The notes below the pieces were generated by a model, which searched no databases, was not told the origin of the DNA, and saw nothing but the letters and a program-made list of their open reading frames with translations. A program made the translations under genes and the position numbers. From assembly GCF_020622065.1 (NCBI RefSeq), contig NZ_JAHRYQ010000001.1, positions 868,001 to 932,000 of the forward strand: a stretch of 64,000 bases of DNA, given 5' to 3'. The stretch comes from Geothrix sp. (GTDB lineage: Bacteria > Acidobacteriota > Holophagae > Holophagales > Holophagaceae). This document shows, piece by piece, positions 18,168 through 26,305 of the stretch. The stretch's first letter is position 1, and each line of letters opens with the position of its first letter.

Positions 18168-19451
18168 CTACTCCGGCGTGAGAACGCCCCGTTCCTCGCG
18201 GTAGGCGAAGAGCTCCCCGAAGCGGCCCCAGGCGACGAGGGTCTCGAAGGTCAGGTCGGGGTTCTCCATGGGCAGCCGGGAATGGATCTCGGCCAGGACC
18301 TCCTCCCGGGGCAGTTTGCCCTCGTGGAATTCCAGCATGTCGCGGATGACGCGGAAGAGCTTGAGGTCCAGCAGGCGCTCCTTCCAGATCTCCTTGCGCT
18401 CCTCCATGCCGGCGCGGATGAAGCGGGTGCCCAGCGGCGTGAGCAGCACCATGCGCTTGGGCGTATCCACCAGGTCGAGCATCTCCGCGGCCTTCACCGA
18501 GGACAGCACTTTTTCGAAGGCCACATGGGTGGCGGCGACCACCTGGAAGAGTTCCGAGCTGCCGCCCTGGGTCTCGAGATACTCCATGAGGCCCAGGATG
18601 TCCGTGCTCTGGGCACTCGGCAGCGGCTCGACCACATCGGGCTCCAGCGAAGGCTCCACGGTGGTCACCTGGATGTCCGGCAGTTCTGTGGAGGTGATGA
18701 TGTCGTGGAGCTGGTCCACCAGCCGGAGGAACTCGGGCGAGCGCATGTTCCGGGGGCGGGGCAGGGGATTGTCCACGATGGTGCGCACCCGGCCCGGATT
18801 GGCGGAAAGCACGGCGATGCGATCCGCCATGTAGACGACTTCCTTGATGTCGTGGCTGACCATCAGGATGGAGGAGGGATTGCGTTCGGCATCCTCCCAG
18901 ATGTCGAGGATCTCCGCCCTGAGGCCTTCCGCCGTGAGGGCGTCCACTTGGCTGAAGGGCTCGTCCATGAAGAGGATCTCGGGATCCACGCTCAGGGCCC
19001 GGGCCATGCCCACGCGCTGCTTCATGCCACCCGACAGCTCACGGGGATAGGCCTCCTCGAAGCCCTCCAGACCCACCAGGGTGATGGCTCGATTGGCGCG
19101 GGAACGGACCTCCTCCTCGGGCATGCCCTTGGCGCGAAGCACGGTGCGGACATTCTCCTCCACGGTCATCCAGGGATAGAGCGCGAAACCCTGGAACACG
19201 ATGGAGACCCCGGGGTTCAGGGTTTCAAGGCGCGCGCCGTGGTACCGCACATCGCCCTTGGAGGGGTCGATCAGGCCCGCGAAGATGCGCAGGATGGTGG
19301 ACTTTCCACACCCGGAGGGGCCGATAAGGCAGAGCACCTCGTTGGGCCGGATGTCGAGATTGATGTCCTCCAGGACGCGCAGCATGTTGCCGTTGCCGCG
19401 GTCGAAGGATTTCTGGACGGCCTTGAGTTCGCAGATCGGAGCGTCAGCCAT
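18168..19451 (-). CDS. ABC transporter ATPase with AAA-associated C-terminal domain (NitT/TauT type)
   Basis: This is a 427-residue protein. Residues 1-250 form an ABC ATPase: Walker A GPSGCGKST, signature LSGGMKQRV, Walker B ILFMDEPF and switch His in SHDIKE. The closest look is to nitrate/sulfonate/taurine importers. The remaining about 170 residues form the AAA-associated domain (start LPSAQSTDILGLMEYLETQ), a regulatory-looking module found fused to some such ATPases. It is located between the double permease (7 base gap) and the porin (2 base gap). Confidence 0.88.
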   Translation of the reverse strand: MADAPICELKAVQKSFDRGNGNMLRVLEDINLDIRPNEVLCLIGPSGCGKSTILRIFAGLIDPSKGDVRYHGARLETLNPGVSIVFQGFALYPWMTVEENVRTVLRAKGMPEEEVRSRANRAITLVGLEGFEEAYPRELSGGMKQRVGMARALSVDPEILFMDEPFSQVDALTAEGLRAEILDIWEDAERNPSSILMVSHDIKEVVYMADRIAVLSANPGRVRTIVDNPLPRPRNMRSPEFLRLVDQLHDIITSTELPDIQVTTVEPSLEPDVVEPLPSAQSTDILGLMEYLETQGGSSELFQVVAATHVAFEKVLSSVKAAEMLDLVDTPKRMVLLTPLGTRFIRAGMEERKEIWKERLLDLKLFRVIRDMLEFHEGKLPREEVLAEIHSRLPMENPDLTFETLVAWGRFGELFAYREERGVLTPE

Positions 19452-19458
19452 GGGACAC

Positions 19459-21207
19459 CTACTTCGTGAGGGAATAGCGGGTGGAGGCGAGCTTGTAGCA
19501 GGGCTTCCAGACGAGGCGGTTGAAGGCCACCACCAGGGTGGACATGAGCATGACGCTCGCCGCGAGGAGGGGCAGGTCCTTGTGGTACGCCGCGGCGCTC
19601 ACGGTGGATCCCAGGCCCCAGGTGCTCAGGACATGGCCCTTGATCTCAGCGTACTCGGCCACGATGCTGGCGTTCCAGGCCCCGCCCGCCGCGGTCACCC
19701 AGCCCGTCACCAGGTAGGGGAAGATGGCCGGAAGGTAGAGCGCCTTCATGCGGTGCCAGCGCGACAGGCGGAAGCTCGTCGCCGCCTCCCGCAAGTCGCC
19801 GGGAATGGCCATGGCGCCAGCGATGACATTGAAGAGGATGTACCACTGGGTGCCGAGAAGCATCAGCAGAATGCAGCCGTAGTTGAGTCCCACGCCGAAG
19901 GCCGCAAGCACGGCGATGACAATGGGGAAGAGCATGGGAGCAGGGAAGGAGGCTGCCACCTGCACCACGGGCTGGAGGATCTTGGACAAGCGCGGGGACA
20001 GCCCGATGGCGAGGCCGGCCGGAACGGCCCAGAGCGAACCGAGGATGGTGGAAATCAGCACCCGGGACAGGGTGAGGCCGCCGGCCTTGAGCAGATTCCA
20101 CCACTGCGCCGGAGGGATGGTCTTCAGGACGCCGAGCAGCCGTATGGCGGCAATGATGGAGAAGACCATGAGGACCACGAGCGCGAGGTTCGCGAGCCAG
20201 CGGCCGCCACGCAGCCGCGGAGACATCCGGCGTTCGGGCAGGCTCCGCGGGGCGGCGGGTCGAGACGAGGCGGACTTGACCAGGTGGACGCGGCGGGTCT
20301 CCAGCCAGCGGATGAGTCGGGAGCGGCGGACGAGCTTGAGCAGCCAGCTCCGGGGTGCCTCAGCCTGGCTGCTCTCCTCGACACGGAAGCGCTGGGCCCA
20401 CACCACCACCGGGCGCCAGAGAAGCTGGTCGAGGAACACGATCATGATCACCATGGCCAGGACTGCGTAGATCATGGCGGGCACATTGCCCTGTTCCACA
20501 GCCACGCTCATGTAGGAGCCGAGACCCGGCAGGCGGAAGTCCTTGTCGCCGAGCTTGAAGGCCTCCGTGATCATGAGGAAGAACCACCCGCCGGCCATGC
20601 TCATCATGCTGTTCCAGACGAGGCCCGTGGTGCCGTAAGGCAGCTCGACCCACTTGAAGCGCTGCCACCAGTTGAAGCCGTAGACCGTACCGGCCTCCTG
20701 CATGTCCTGAGGTACCGACTTCAGTGAGTGATAGAGGCTGAAGGTCATGTTCCAGGCCTGGCCGGTGAAAATCATCACCACGGCAGCCAGCTCCAGACCC
20801 AGGTTGCTGCGGGGGAACAGGGCCACCAGGGCCAGTACCAGGCCGGGCATGAAACCCAGCACGGGAATGCTCTGGAGGATGTCGAGCAGGGGGATGAGCA
20901 GCTTCTCGGCGCGGCTGTCCTTGGCGGCCCAGAACGCATAGACGAGGGTGAAGGCGAGGCTGATGGCATAGGCCACCAGGCCCCGCATCATGGAAAAGAA
21001 GGTGTACTTGGGCAGAGCCCAAGGCGACAGGCTGATCTCCACCAGGGGCCGGTGCGCTCCGGTCCATTGGCGGCCCATGATGACCAGGCCATAGAGGATG
21101 GCGCAGCCCGCCAGGAGGACCAGGAGGTCCACCCAGCGGCGGCGTTTGATGGGGTACATGAGGGCCGCGGCTTGGCCCCAGACGGTGTCGAGCAGGCGAT
21201 GGATCAT
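19459..21207 (-). CDS. Fused double ABC permease (two BPD/MetI-type membrane domains)
   Basis: This is a 582-residue membrane protein with two permease domains in tandem, joined by a basic linker at about residues 280-340. Each half carries a permease coupling loop: PQDMQEAGTVYGFNWWQRFK in the first and PGDLREAATSFRLSRWHRMK in the second. One polypeptide therefore supplies both membrane subunits of a NitT/TauT-type importer. No substrate-binding protein gene is found in or next to the operon, so the ligand is unknown. A 17-codon ORF lies in the leader. Confidence 0.88.
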   Translation of the reverse strand: MIHRLLDTVWGQAAALMYPIKRRRWVDLLVLLAGCAILYGLVIMGRQWTGAHRPLVEISLSPWALPKYTFFSMMRGLVAYAISLAFTLVYAFWAAKDSRAEKLLIPLLDILQSIPVLGFMPGLVLALVALFPRSNLGLELAAVVMIFTGQAWNMTFSLYHSLKSVPQDMQEAGTVYGFNWWQRFKWVELPYGTTGLVWNSMMSMAGGWFFLMITEAFKLGDKDFRLPGLGSYMSVAVEQGNVPAMIYAVLAMVIMIVFLDQLLWRPVVVWAQRFRVEESSQAEAPRSWLLKLVRRSRLIRWLETRRVHLVKSASSRPAAPRSLPERRMSPRLRGGRWLANLALVVLMVFSIIAAIRLLGVLKTIPPAQWWNLLKAGGLTLSRVLISTILGSLWAVPAGLAIGLSPRLSKILQPVVQVAASFPAPMLFPIVIAVLAAFGVGLNYGCILLMLLGTQWYILFNVIAGAMAIPGDLREAATSFRLSRWHRMKALYLPAIFPYLVTGWVTAAGGAWNASIVAEYAEIKGHVLSTWGLGSTVSAAAYHKDLPLLAASVMLMSTLVVAFNRLVWKPCYKLASTRYSLTK

Positions 21208-21304
21208 GGCCGGTCCGGTCAGGTGGATGCGGCGCGGTCGGGTGCGTCGCCATCCCGTTCAGGGTGCGGATTCGGGGGAGCCGGAAAAGCGTAGGGGTGC
21301 CGCC

Positions 21305-21358
21305 TCAGCGGGCGGCGCGACTCGACGGAGGTTCGGAGAGGTCGGCTTGTCGTCCCAT
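21305..21358 (-). CDS. Short ORF (17 aa) in the leader of the ABC-porin operon
   Basis: On the - strand, AAAGGAGG stands four bases before ATG 21358, and the frame MGRQADLSEPPSSRAAR ends at TGA 21305-21307. It begins about 150 bases upstream of the permease start in the same direction. The ribosome site is stronger than that of the permease gene. It may be a leader peptide used for translational control. Peptide identity is unknown, and the call rests only on the ribosome site and position. Confidence 0.35.
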   Translation of the reverse strand: MGRQADLSEPPSSRAAR

Positions 21359-21440
21359 CGAACCTCCTTTCCGGCGCCAGGGCCAAAGCCAGTCTGACCG
21401 CCCATGAAGGGGGGGGTCAACCCGGGAATCCCCAGGAAGT

Positions 21441-22391
21441 TCAGGGCCTCGGCACGGCCTGGAGCAGCTGGGCGATGGCGTGGTCCGTGGTGGCCCCGTC
21501 CGCCTCGCTTTCGAAGGTGAGGAGCAGCCGGTGACGCAGCACATCGGGCGCCAGGTCGACCACATCCTGGGGCAGGACATGGTCGCGGCCCTGGAGGTAG
21601 GCCAGGGCGCGCGAGGAGGCCTGCAGGGCCAGGGAGGCCCGGGGGCTGGCGCCGCAGCGGAGCAGCTCCTTGCCCTTCCAGGGCTTGCCATGACCGGGCC
21701 GGGTGGCCTGGACGAGCCGGACGATGTACGAGCGGATGGCGTCGTCGAGCCGGACCTGCTCGGCCTCGCGGCCCAAGGCCAGCAGGCTGGGGCCATCCAC
21801 CACCGGCCGGACTTCATCGCCATTCAGATGGGCCCGGCGCAGCACCTCGATCTCCTCCTCCTGCTTGGGATAGTCCACGCGGAGCTTGAAGAGGAAGCGG
21901 TCCATCTGGGCTTCGGGCAGGGGGAAGGTGCCCTCCTGCTCCAGGGGGTTCTGCGTGGCCAGCACCAGGAACGGGTTGGGCAGAGGGAAGCTCTCGTCGC
22001 CCAGGGTCACCTGCCGTTCCTCCATGGCCTCGAGGAGAGCGGCCTGCACCTTGGAGGGCGCGCGGTTGATCTCGTCGGCCAGCAGCAGGTTCGCGAAGAT
22101 GGGCCCCCGCTTGGGCGTGAAGGTGAGCTGCTTGGGGTCGAAGATGAGGGTGCCCACGACATCGCTGGGCAGCAGGTCCGGCGTGAACTGGATGCGGCGG
22201 AAGCTGGTGTGGCTGGCCGCGGCCAGCGTCTTGATGGTGCGCGTCTTCGCCAGGCCGGGCAGGCCCTCCAGCAGCACATGGCCGCGGCAGAGCAGGGCCA
22301 CCAGCAGGCGACTCAGCAGCTGGGGCTGGCCCACGATCACCTTGCGGCATTCGGCGAGGAGAGGTTCCAGAGGGGTGGTGGAGGCGGCCAT
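21441..22391 (-). CDS. MoxR-family AAA+ ATPase
   Basis: This protein of about 316 residues starts from ATG 22391 (ATG 22415 is possible). It contains GLPGLAKTRTIKTLA (Walker A variant, as in MoxR), LLADEINRAPSKVQAALLEAMEE (Walker B) and LVLATQNPLEQEGTFPLPEAQMDRF (sensor region). MoxR ATPases act as chaperone-like factors, often with DUF58/VWA partners, in maturation of enzymes or envelope stress. No DUF58 or VWA gene follows, which is unusual. It diverges from the thiolase gene. Confidence 0.9.
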   Translation of the reverse strand: MAASTTPLEPLLAECRKVIVGQPQLLSRLLVALLCRGHVLLEGLPGLAKTRTIKTLAAASHTSFRRIQFTPDLLPSDVVGTLIFDPKQLTFTPKRGPIFANLLLADEINRAPSKVQAALLEAMEERQVTLGDESFPLPNPFLVLATQNPLEQEGTFPLPEAQMDRFLFKLRVDYPKQEEEIEVLRRAHLNGDEVRPVVDGPSLLALGREAEQVRLDDAIRSYIVRLVQATRPGHGKPWKGKELLRCGASPRASLALQASSRALAYLQGRDHVLPQDVVDLAPDVLRHRLLLTFESEADGATTDHAIAQLLQAVPRP

Positions 22392-22539
22392 GGGGTGTCC
22401 CGGAAGTTCCCCCATCTTGACTGGAATGGGTCCCGGCCGGAACGCTCCCGTTGACCTACGGTAAGTGCTTCCGCCGATTCCGGCGGGTGCTAGGCTCAGC
22501 GGATTCCCAGATCTCCAAACCATCGTCACCGGAGGACCC

Positions 22540-23688
22540 ATGCGATCCGCAGTCATCGTCGAAGCCAAGCGCACTCCCGTCGGCCGGGGTATCAAGGGCT
22601 CCTATGCCGCCACCCGTCCCGAACAGCTGGGCGCGGTCGTGATCGAGGCCATCAAGCCCCTCCTGAAGGACTGGTCGGGGCTGGAGGATGTGCTGGTGGG
22701 CTGCGCCATGCCCGAAGGGGAGCAGGGCATGAACATGGCCCGCCTCATCAGCTTCCGCGCGGGCCTGCCCATCACCGCGGGCGCCGCCACCATCAACCGC
22801 TTCTGCGGCAGCAGCCAGGAGACCATGCTCATGGCAGCCCGGGCCATCATGGCCAACCAGGGCGACCTCTTCCTCACCGGCGGCGTGGAGAGCATGTCCA
22901 AGGTGCCGATGATGGGGTTCAACCCCAGCGTGGATCCCTTCATCGCCGAGACCTACTCCGAGGCCTACTGCTCCATGGGCATCACGGCCGAGAACCTGGC
23001 CAAGGAATACAAGATCAGCCGCAAGGAACAGGACGAGTTCGCCTACCAGAGCCACCAGAAGGCCGCCGCCGCCTGGAAGGCCGGGAAGTTCGAGAACGAG
23101 GTGGTCCGCTTCGAGACCAAGGGGCTGGACGGCAAGCCCGTCACCCTCAAGCAGGATGAGTGCGTCCGCGCCGACACCAGCCTGGAGAAGCTGGGTGAAC
23201 TGAAGCCCGCCTTCCTGGCCGATGGGTGCGTCACCGCCGGCAACAGCTCACCCATCACCGATGGCGCCGCCTTCCTGCTGGTCATGGAGGAGGGCCTCGC
23301 GAAGTCCCTCGGCCTGAAGGCCCGCGCCCGCATCCTCGGCGGGGCCGTGGCCGGCGTGGAGCCGGACCGCATGGGCATCGGCCCGGTGCCCGCCGTGCGG
23401 AAGGCGCTGGACCGCTTCGGCCTGAAACTCGACCAGATCGACGCCATGGAGCTGAACGAGGCCTTCGCCGCGCAGAGCCTGGCCGTGATCCGCGAGGGCG
23501 GCTACGACCTGGCGAAGGTGAATGCCTGGGGTGGCGCCATCGCCATCGGTCACCCCCTCGGCGCCAGCGGCGCCCGCATCCTGACGACCCTGCTCAACCG
23601 CCTCGAGATCGACGGCGGCAGGTACGGCATCGCCACCATGTGCATCGGCGGCGGCCAGGGCATCGCGTCGATCATCGAGAAGCTCTGA
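22540..23688 (+). CDS. fadA: Acetyl-CoA C-acyltransferase (thiolase)
   Basis: This 382-residue protein starts at ATG 22540, placed after GGAGGA. Active-site residues are C89 (NRFCGSS), H338 (GHPLGASG) and C368 (MCIGGGQG), as in degradative thiolases. It cleaves 3-ketoacyl-CoA with CoA in the last step of beta-oxidation. The next gene, 34 bases on, encodes the hydratase/dehydrogenase, so the two form a beta-oxidation operon of the FadA/FadN (YusK/YusL) type. An acyl-CoA dehydrogenase is not present in the window. Confidence 0.93.
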   Translation: MRSAVIVEAKRTPVGRGIKGSYAATRPEQLGAVVIEAIKPLLKDWSGLEDVLVGCAMPEGEQGMNMARLISFRAGLPITAGAATINRFCGSSQETMLMAARAIMANQGDLFLTGGVESMSKVPMMGFNPSVDPFIAETYSEAYCSMGITAENLAKEYKISRKEQDEFAYQSHQKAAAAWKAGKFENEVVRFETKGLDGKPVTLKQDECVRADTSLEKLGELKPAFLADGCVTAGNSSPITDGAAFLLVMEEGLAKSLGLKARARILGGAVAGVEPDRMGIGPVPAVRKALDRFGLKLDQIDAMELNEAFAAQSLAVIREGGYDLAKVNAWGGAIAIGHPLGASGARILTTLLNRLEIDGGRYGIATMCIGGGQGIASIIEKL

Positions 23689-23722
23689 TCCAACCACGCG
23701 AATCGACATCAGGAGGTTGGAC

Positions 23723-26086
23723 ATGAACATCAAGAAGATCGGAGTCCTCGGGTCGGGCGTGATGGGCTCGGGCATCGCGGCGCATGTGGCGTCGGCGGGC
23801 TGTCAGGTGGAGCTGCTGGACATCGTCATCGACGAGGCGGCGCCGGACAAATTGGCGGAGGGAGCCCTGGCGGCGCTGGCGAAGTCCAAGCCGGCGCTGG
23901 CCATGCACGCCTCCTTCCTGAAGAAGATCCGGCCTGGCAACCTGCGGGATCACCTCGACCGTCTGGCGGACTGCGACTGGGTGGTGGAAGTGGTGAAGGA
24001 GGATCTGGCCATCAAGCGCGAGCTGTACGGCCGCCTGGAGCCCCAGCTGAAGGCGGGCGCCTGGGTCAGCTCGAACACCTCGGGCATTCCGCTGAAGCTG
24101 CTGGTGGAGGGGCGGACCGATGCCTTCCGGAAGCACTTCGTCATCACGCACTTCTTCAATCCCGTGCGCTACCTGCGGCTGCTGGAGTTCGTGAAGGGCC
24201 CCGAAGTGGACGAGGCGGAGGCCCTGGCCTTCCGCACCTGGCTGGAGGAGGCCCTCGGCAAGGAAGTGGTGCCGGCCTATGACAGCCCCACCTTCATCGG
24301 CAACCGCATCGGCATCCACAGCATCATGGCCACCCTGCACATGGCGCTGGCCGATAAGATCCCCTTCGAGGTGCTGGATTCGGTGCTGGGCGATGCGGCG
24401 GCCCGGGCCAAGAGCGCGGCCTTCCGGACCGCGGATCTCGCGGGCGTGGACATCCTCGCGGCCACGGCCAAGAATGTATACGACCTCTGCCCGAACGACG
24501 AGGTGCGCGACACCTTCAAGTTCCCGGCATTCCTCCAGTACATGCTGGACAACAAGCTCCTGGGCAACAAGACGAAGCAGGGCTTTTTCAAGAAGGGCCC
24601 CAAGGACGCCAAGGGCAAGAAGACCTTCCTGGCGCTGGATCCCGCCACCCGCGAGTACATCCCGCAGGTGAAGCGGGACTGGCCCATCCTGAAGGAGCTG
24701 AAGGGTCTCGATGATCCGGCGGAGAAGGTGAAGACGCTGCTCACCAGCGACACCGAAGCGGGCCGCCTGGCTTGGCGCTGCATCGCACCGAACCTCACCT
24801 ACGCCGTGAACCGGCTGGGCGAGGTGACGGACGGCCCCCTGAATGTGGATCGCGCCATCAAGAACGGTTTCGCCTTCGAGCTGGGGCCCTTCGAGACCTG
24901 GGACACCCTGGGCGTCGACCGGGTGGTGGCCCGCATGAAGTTCGAGGAGCTGCCCGTGCCGCCCCTCGTGGAACAGATGCTGGCCAAGGGCCTCACCAGC
25001 TTCTACCGGTGGGAGCACGGCGTTCCCGTGGCCCAGCTCAATCCGAAGACTCTGGCCTACGATCCCATCCTCGAGGACCGGCGCGTGATCATCCTCAAGC
25101 GCGAGGAGGGTCGGGGCAAGGTGATCGCGGAGAACGGCAGCTGTCAGCTCTACGATCTGGGCGACGATGTGGCCTGCCTCAGCTTCCGCAGCAAGATGAA
25201 CGCCCTGGACGACGGCATCATCGGTCTGATGGAGGACACCGTCCAGAAGCATGTGCCCGGCCGCTTCAAGGGGCTGGTGCTGGGCAACCAGGGCCAGCAC
25301 TTCAGCGCCGGCGCCAACCTGGTGATGGTGCTGAACGCCGCCAAGGACAAGCAGTTCGACCTGATCGAGGAAGTGGCCCGGCGCCTGCAGTATGCCGGCC
25401 GCATGCTTACCTACGCCCCGTTCCCCACGGTGTCGGCACCCTTCAACCTGGCCCTCGGCGGCGGCTGCGAGATGACCATGGCCTGCCAGCGGGCCGTGGG
25501 CCATGCCGAGCTCTACATCGGCCTGGTGGAAGTGGGCGTGGGTGTCATTCCGGCGGGTGGCGGCTGCCTCCAGATGCTGCTCCGCATGGAAGAGGCCATG
25601 GCCGCCAAGGGCGAGCTGGGCCCCATGCCCAAGGTGAAGGCGGCCTTCCAGGCCATCGGCACGGCGAATGTGAACACCAGCTTCGACGAGGCGCAGCGCA
25701 ACGGCTACCTGCGCCGTACGGACCGCCGCGTGATGAACAAGGCCTTCTTGCTGCATGAGGCCAAGCAGGAAGTCCTGAAGATGGCCGCGGACTTCCAGCC
25801 TGTGAAGGAGCGCACCCTGCGCCTGCCGGGCCGGGGGGGCAGCGAGGCCCTCAAGATGGCCGTGCGGGACTTCCAGCTGCAGGGTCTGGCCAGCGAGCAC
25901 GACGCCGTGATCATGGGCGAGCTGGCCAACATCCTGTGCGGCGGAGATGTCAGCCTCGTCCAGGAAATCACCGAAGAGAGGATCCTCGAACTGGAACGGC
26001 AGGCCTTCGCCCGCCTGTGTGGCTACGAGAAGACCCAGGCCCGCATGGACGCCATCCTGAAGACCGGTAAACCCTTGAGAAACTAA
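23723..26086 (+). CDS. fadN: 3-hydroxyacyl-CoA dehydrogenase / enoyl-CoA hydratase, FadN type
   Basis: This 787-residue protein starts from ATG 23723, seven bases after AGGAGG. The order is dehydrogenase first: an NAD-binding domain (IGVLGSGVMGSGIAAHVASAG), then 3HCDH C-terminal regions (HFFNPVRYLRLLEFV), then a crotonase/hydratase domain from about residue 460 (GQHFSAGANLVMVL and LALGGGCEM). This order is the reverse of E. coli FadB and matches Bacillus FadN in length and layout. It carries out hydration and oxidation of enoyl-CoA. It is co-transcribed with the thiolase and followed by an inverted repeat and a terminator. Confidence 0.92.
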   Translation: MNIKKIGVLGSGVMGSGIAAHVASAGCQVELLDIVIDEAAPDKLAEGALAALAKSKPALAMHASFLKKIRPGNLRDHLDRLADCDWVVEVVKEDLAIKRELYGRLEPQLKAGAWVSSNTSGIPLKLLVEGRTDAFRKHFVITHFFNPVRYLRLLEFVKGPEVDEAEALAFRTWLEEALGKEVVPAYDSPTFIGNRIGIHSIMATLHMALADKIPFEVLDSVLGDAAARAKSAAFRTADLAGVDILAATAKNVYDLCPNDEVRDTFKFPAFLQYMLDNKLLGNKTKQGFFKKGPKDAKGKKTFLALDPATREYIPQVKRDWPILKELKGLDDPAEKVKTLLTSDTEAGRLAWRCIAPNLTYAVNRLGEVTDGPLNVDRAIKNGFAFELGPFETWDTLGVDRVVARMKFEELPVPPLVEQMLAKGLTSFYRWEHGVPVAQLNPKTLAYDPILEDRRVIILKREEGRGKVIAENGSCQLYDLGDDVACLSFRSKMNALDDGIIGLMEDTVQKHVPGRFKGLVLGNQGQHFSAGANLVMVLNAAKDKQFDLIEEVARRLQYAGRMLTYAPFPTVSAPFNLALGGGCEMTMACQRAVGHAELYIGLVEVGVGVIPAGGGCLQMLLRMEEAMAAKGELGPMPKVKAAFQAIGTANVNTSFDEAQRNGYLRRTDRRVMNKAFLLHEAKQEVLKMAADFQPVKERTLRLPGRGGSEALKMAVRDFQLQGLASEHDAVIMGELANILCGGDVSLVQEITEERILELERQAFARLCGYEKTQARMDAILKTGKPLRN

Positions 26087-26095
26087 AACGAGGCC

Positions 26096-26157
26096 AACCG
26101 CAGAGGGCGCCGAGGACGGAACGGGTGGTCCCGTTATTCTCGGCGCCCTCGGTGGTG
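26096..26157. repeat. Inverted-repeat element after fadN
   Basis: ACCGCAGAGGGCGCCGAG pairs with CTCGGCGCCCTCGGTGGT around an AACGGG-TGGT-CCCGTT core, forming a long near-continuous hairpin. It shares the AACCGCAGAGG start with the element between carA and carB. It lies 10 bases after the fadN stop, ahead of the intrinsic terminator. Confidence 0.7.
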
Positions 26158-26206
26158 AAAAAAAGCCTTGGGCGGGTCCTCCTGCTTGCCTGATTTGTGA
26201 CCTAAG

Positions 26207-26233
26207 CCGCCTTTTCCGAGGCGGTTGTTTTTT
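26207..26233 (+). terminator. Rho-independent terminator after the fadA-fadN operon
   Basis: CCGCCT (26207-26212), a six-base loop and AGGCGG (26219-26224) are followed by TTGTTTTTT. It ends + strand transcription before the EF-G-like gene. Confidence 0.75.
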
Positions 26234-26305
26234 GTGTTGCCAGCGTTACGGCAGATCGGAACACTTGGGGCGGTCCAACATGGAACCAGACAATCAGGAG
26301 GCACT

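Noticed and set aside
16843-21207. Assigning the ABC importer to nitrate, taurine or sugar
   Set aside because: The ATPase and permease are only NitT/TauT-like at family level and the porin is OprB-like; without a binding protein the substrate cannot be read from sequence.
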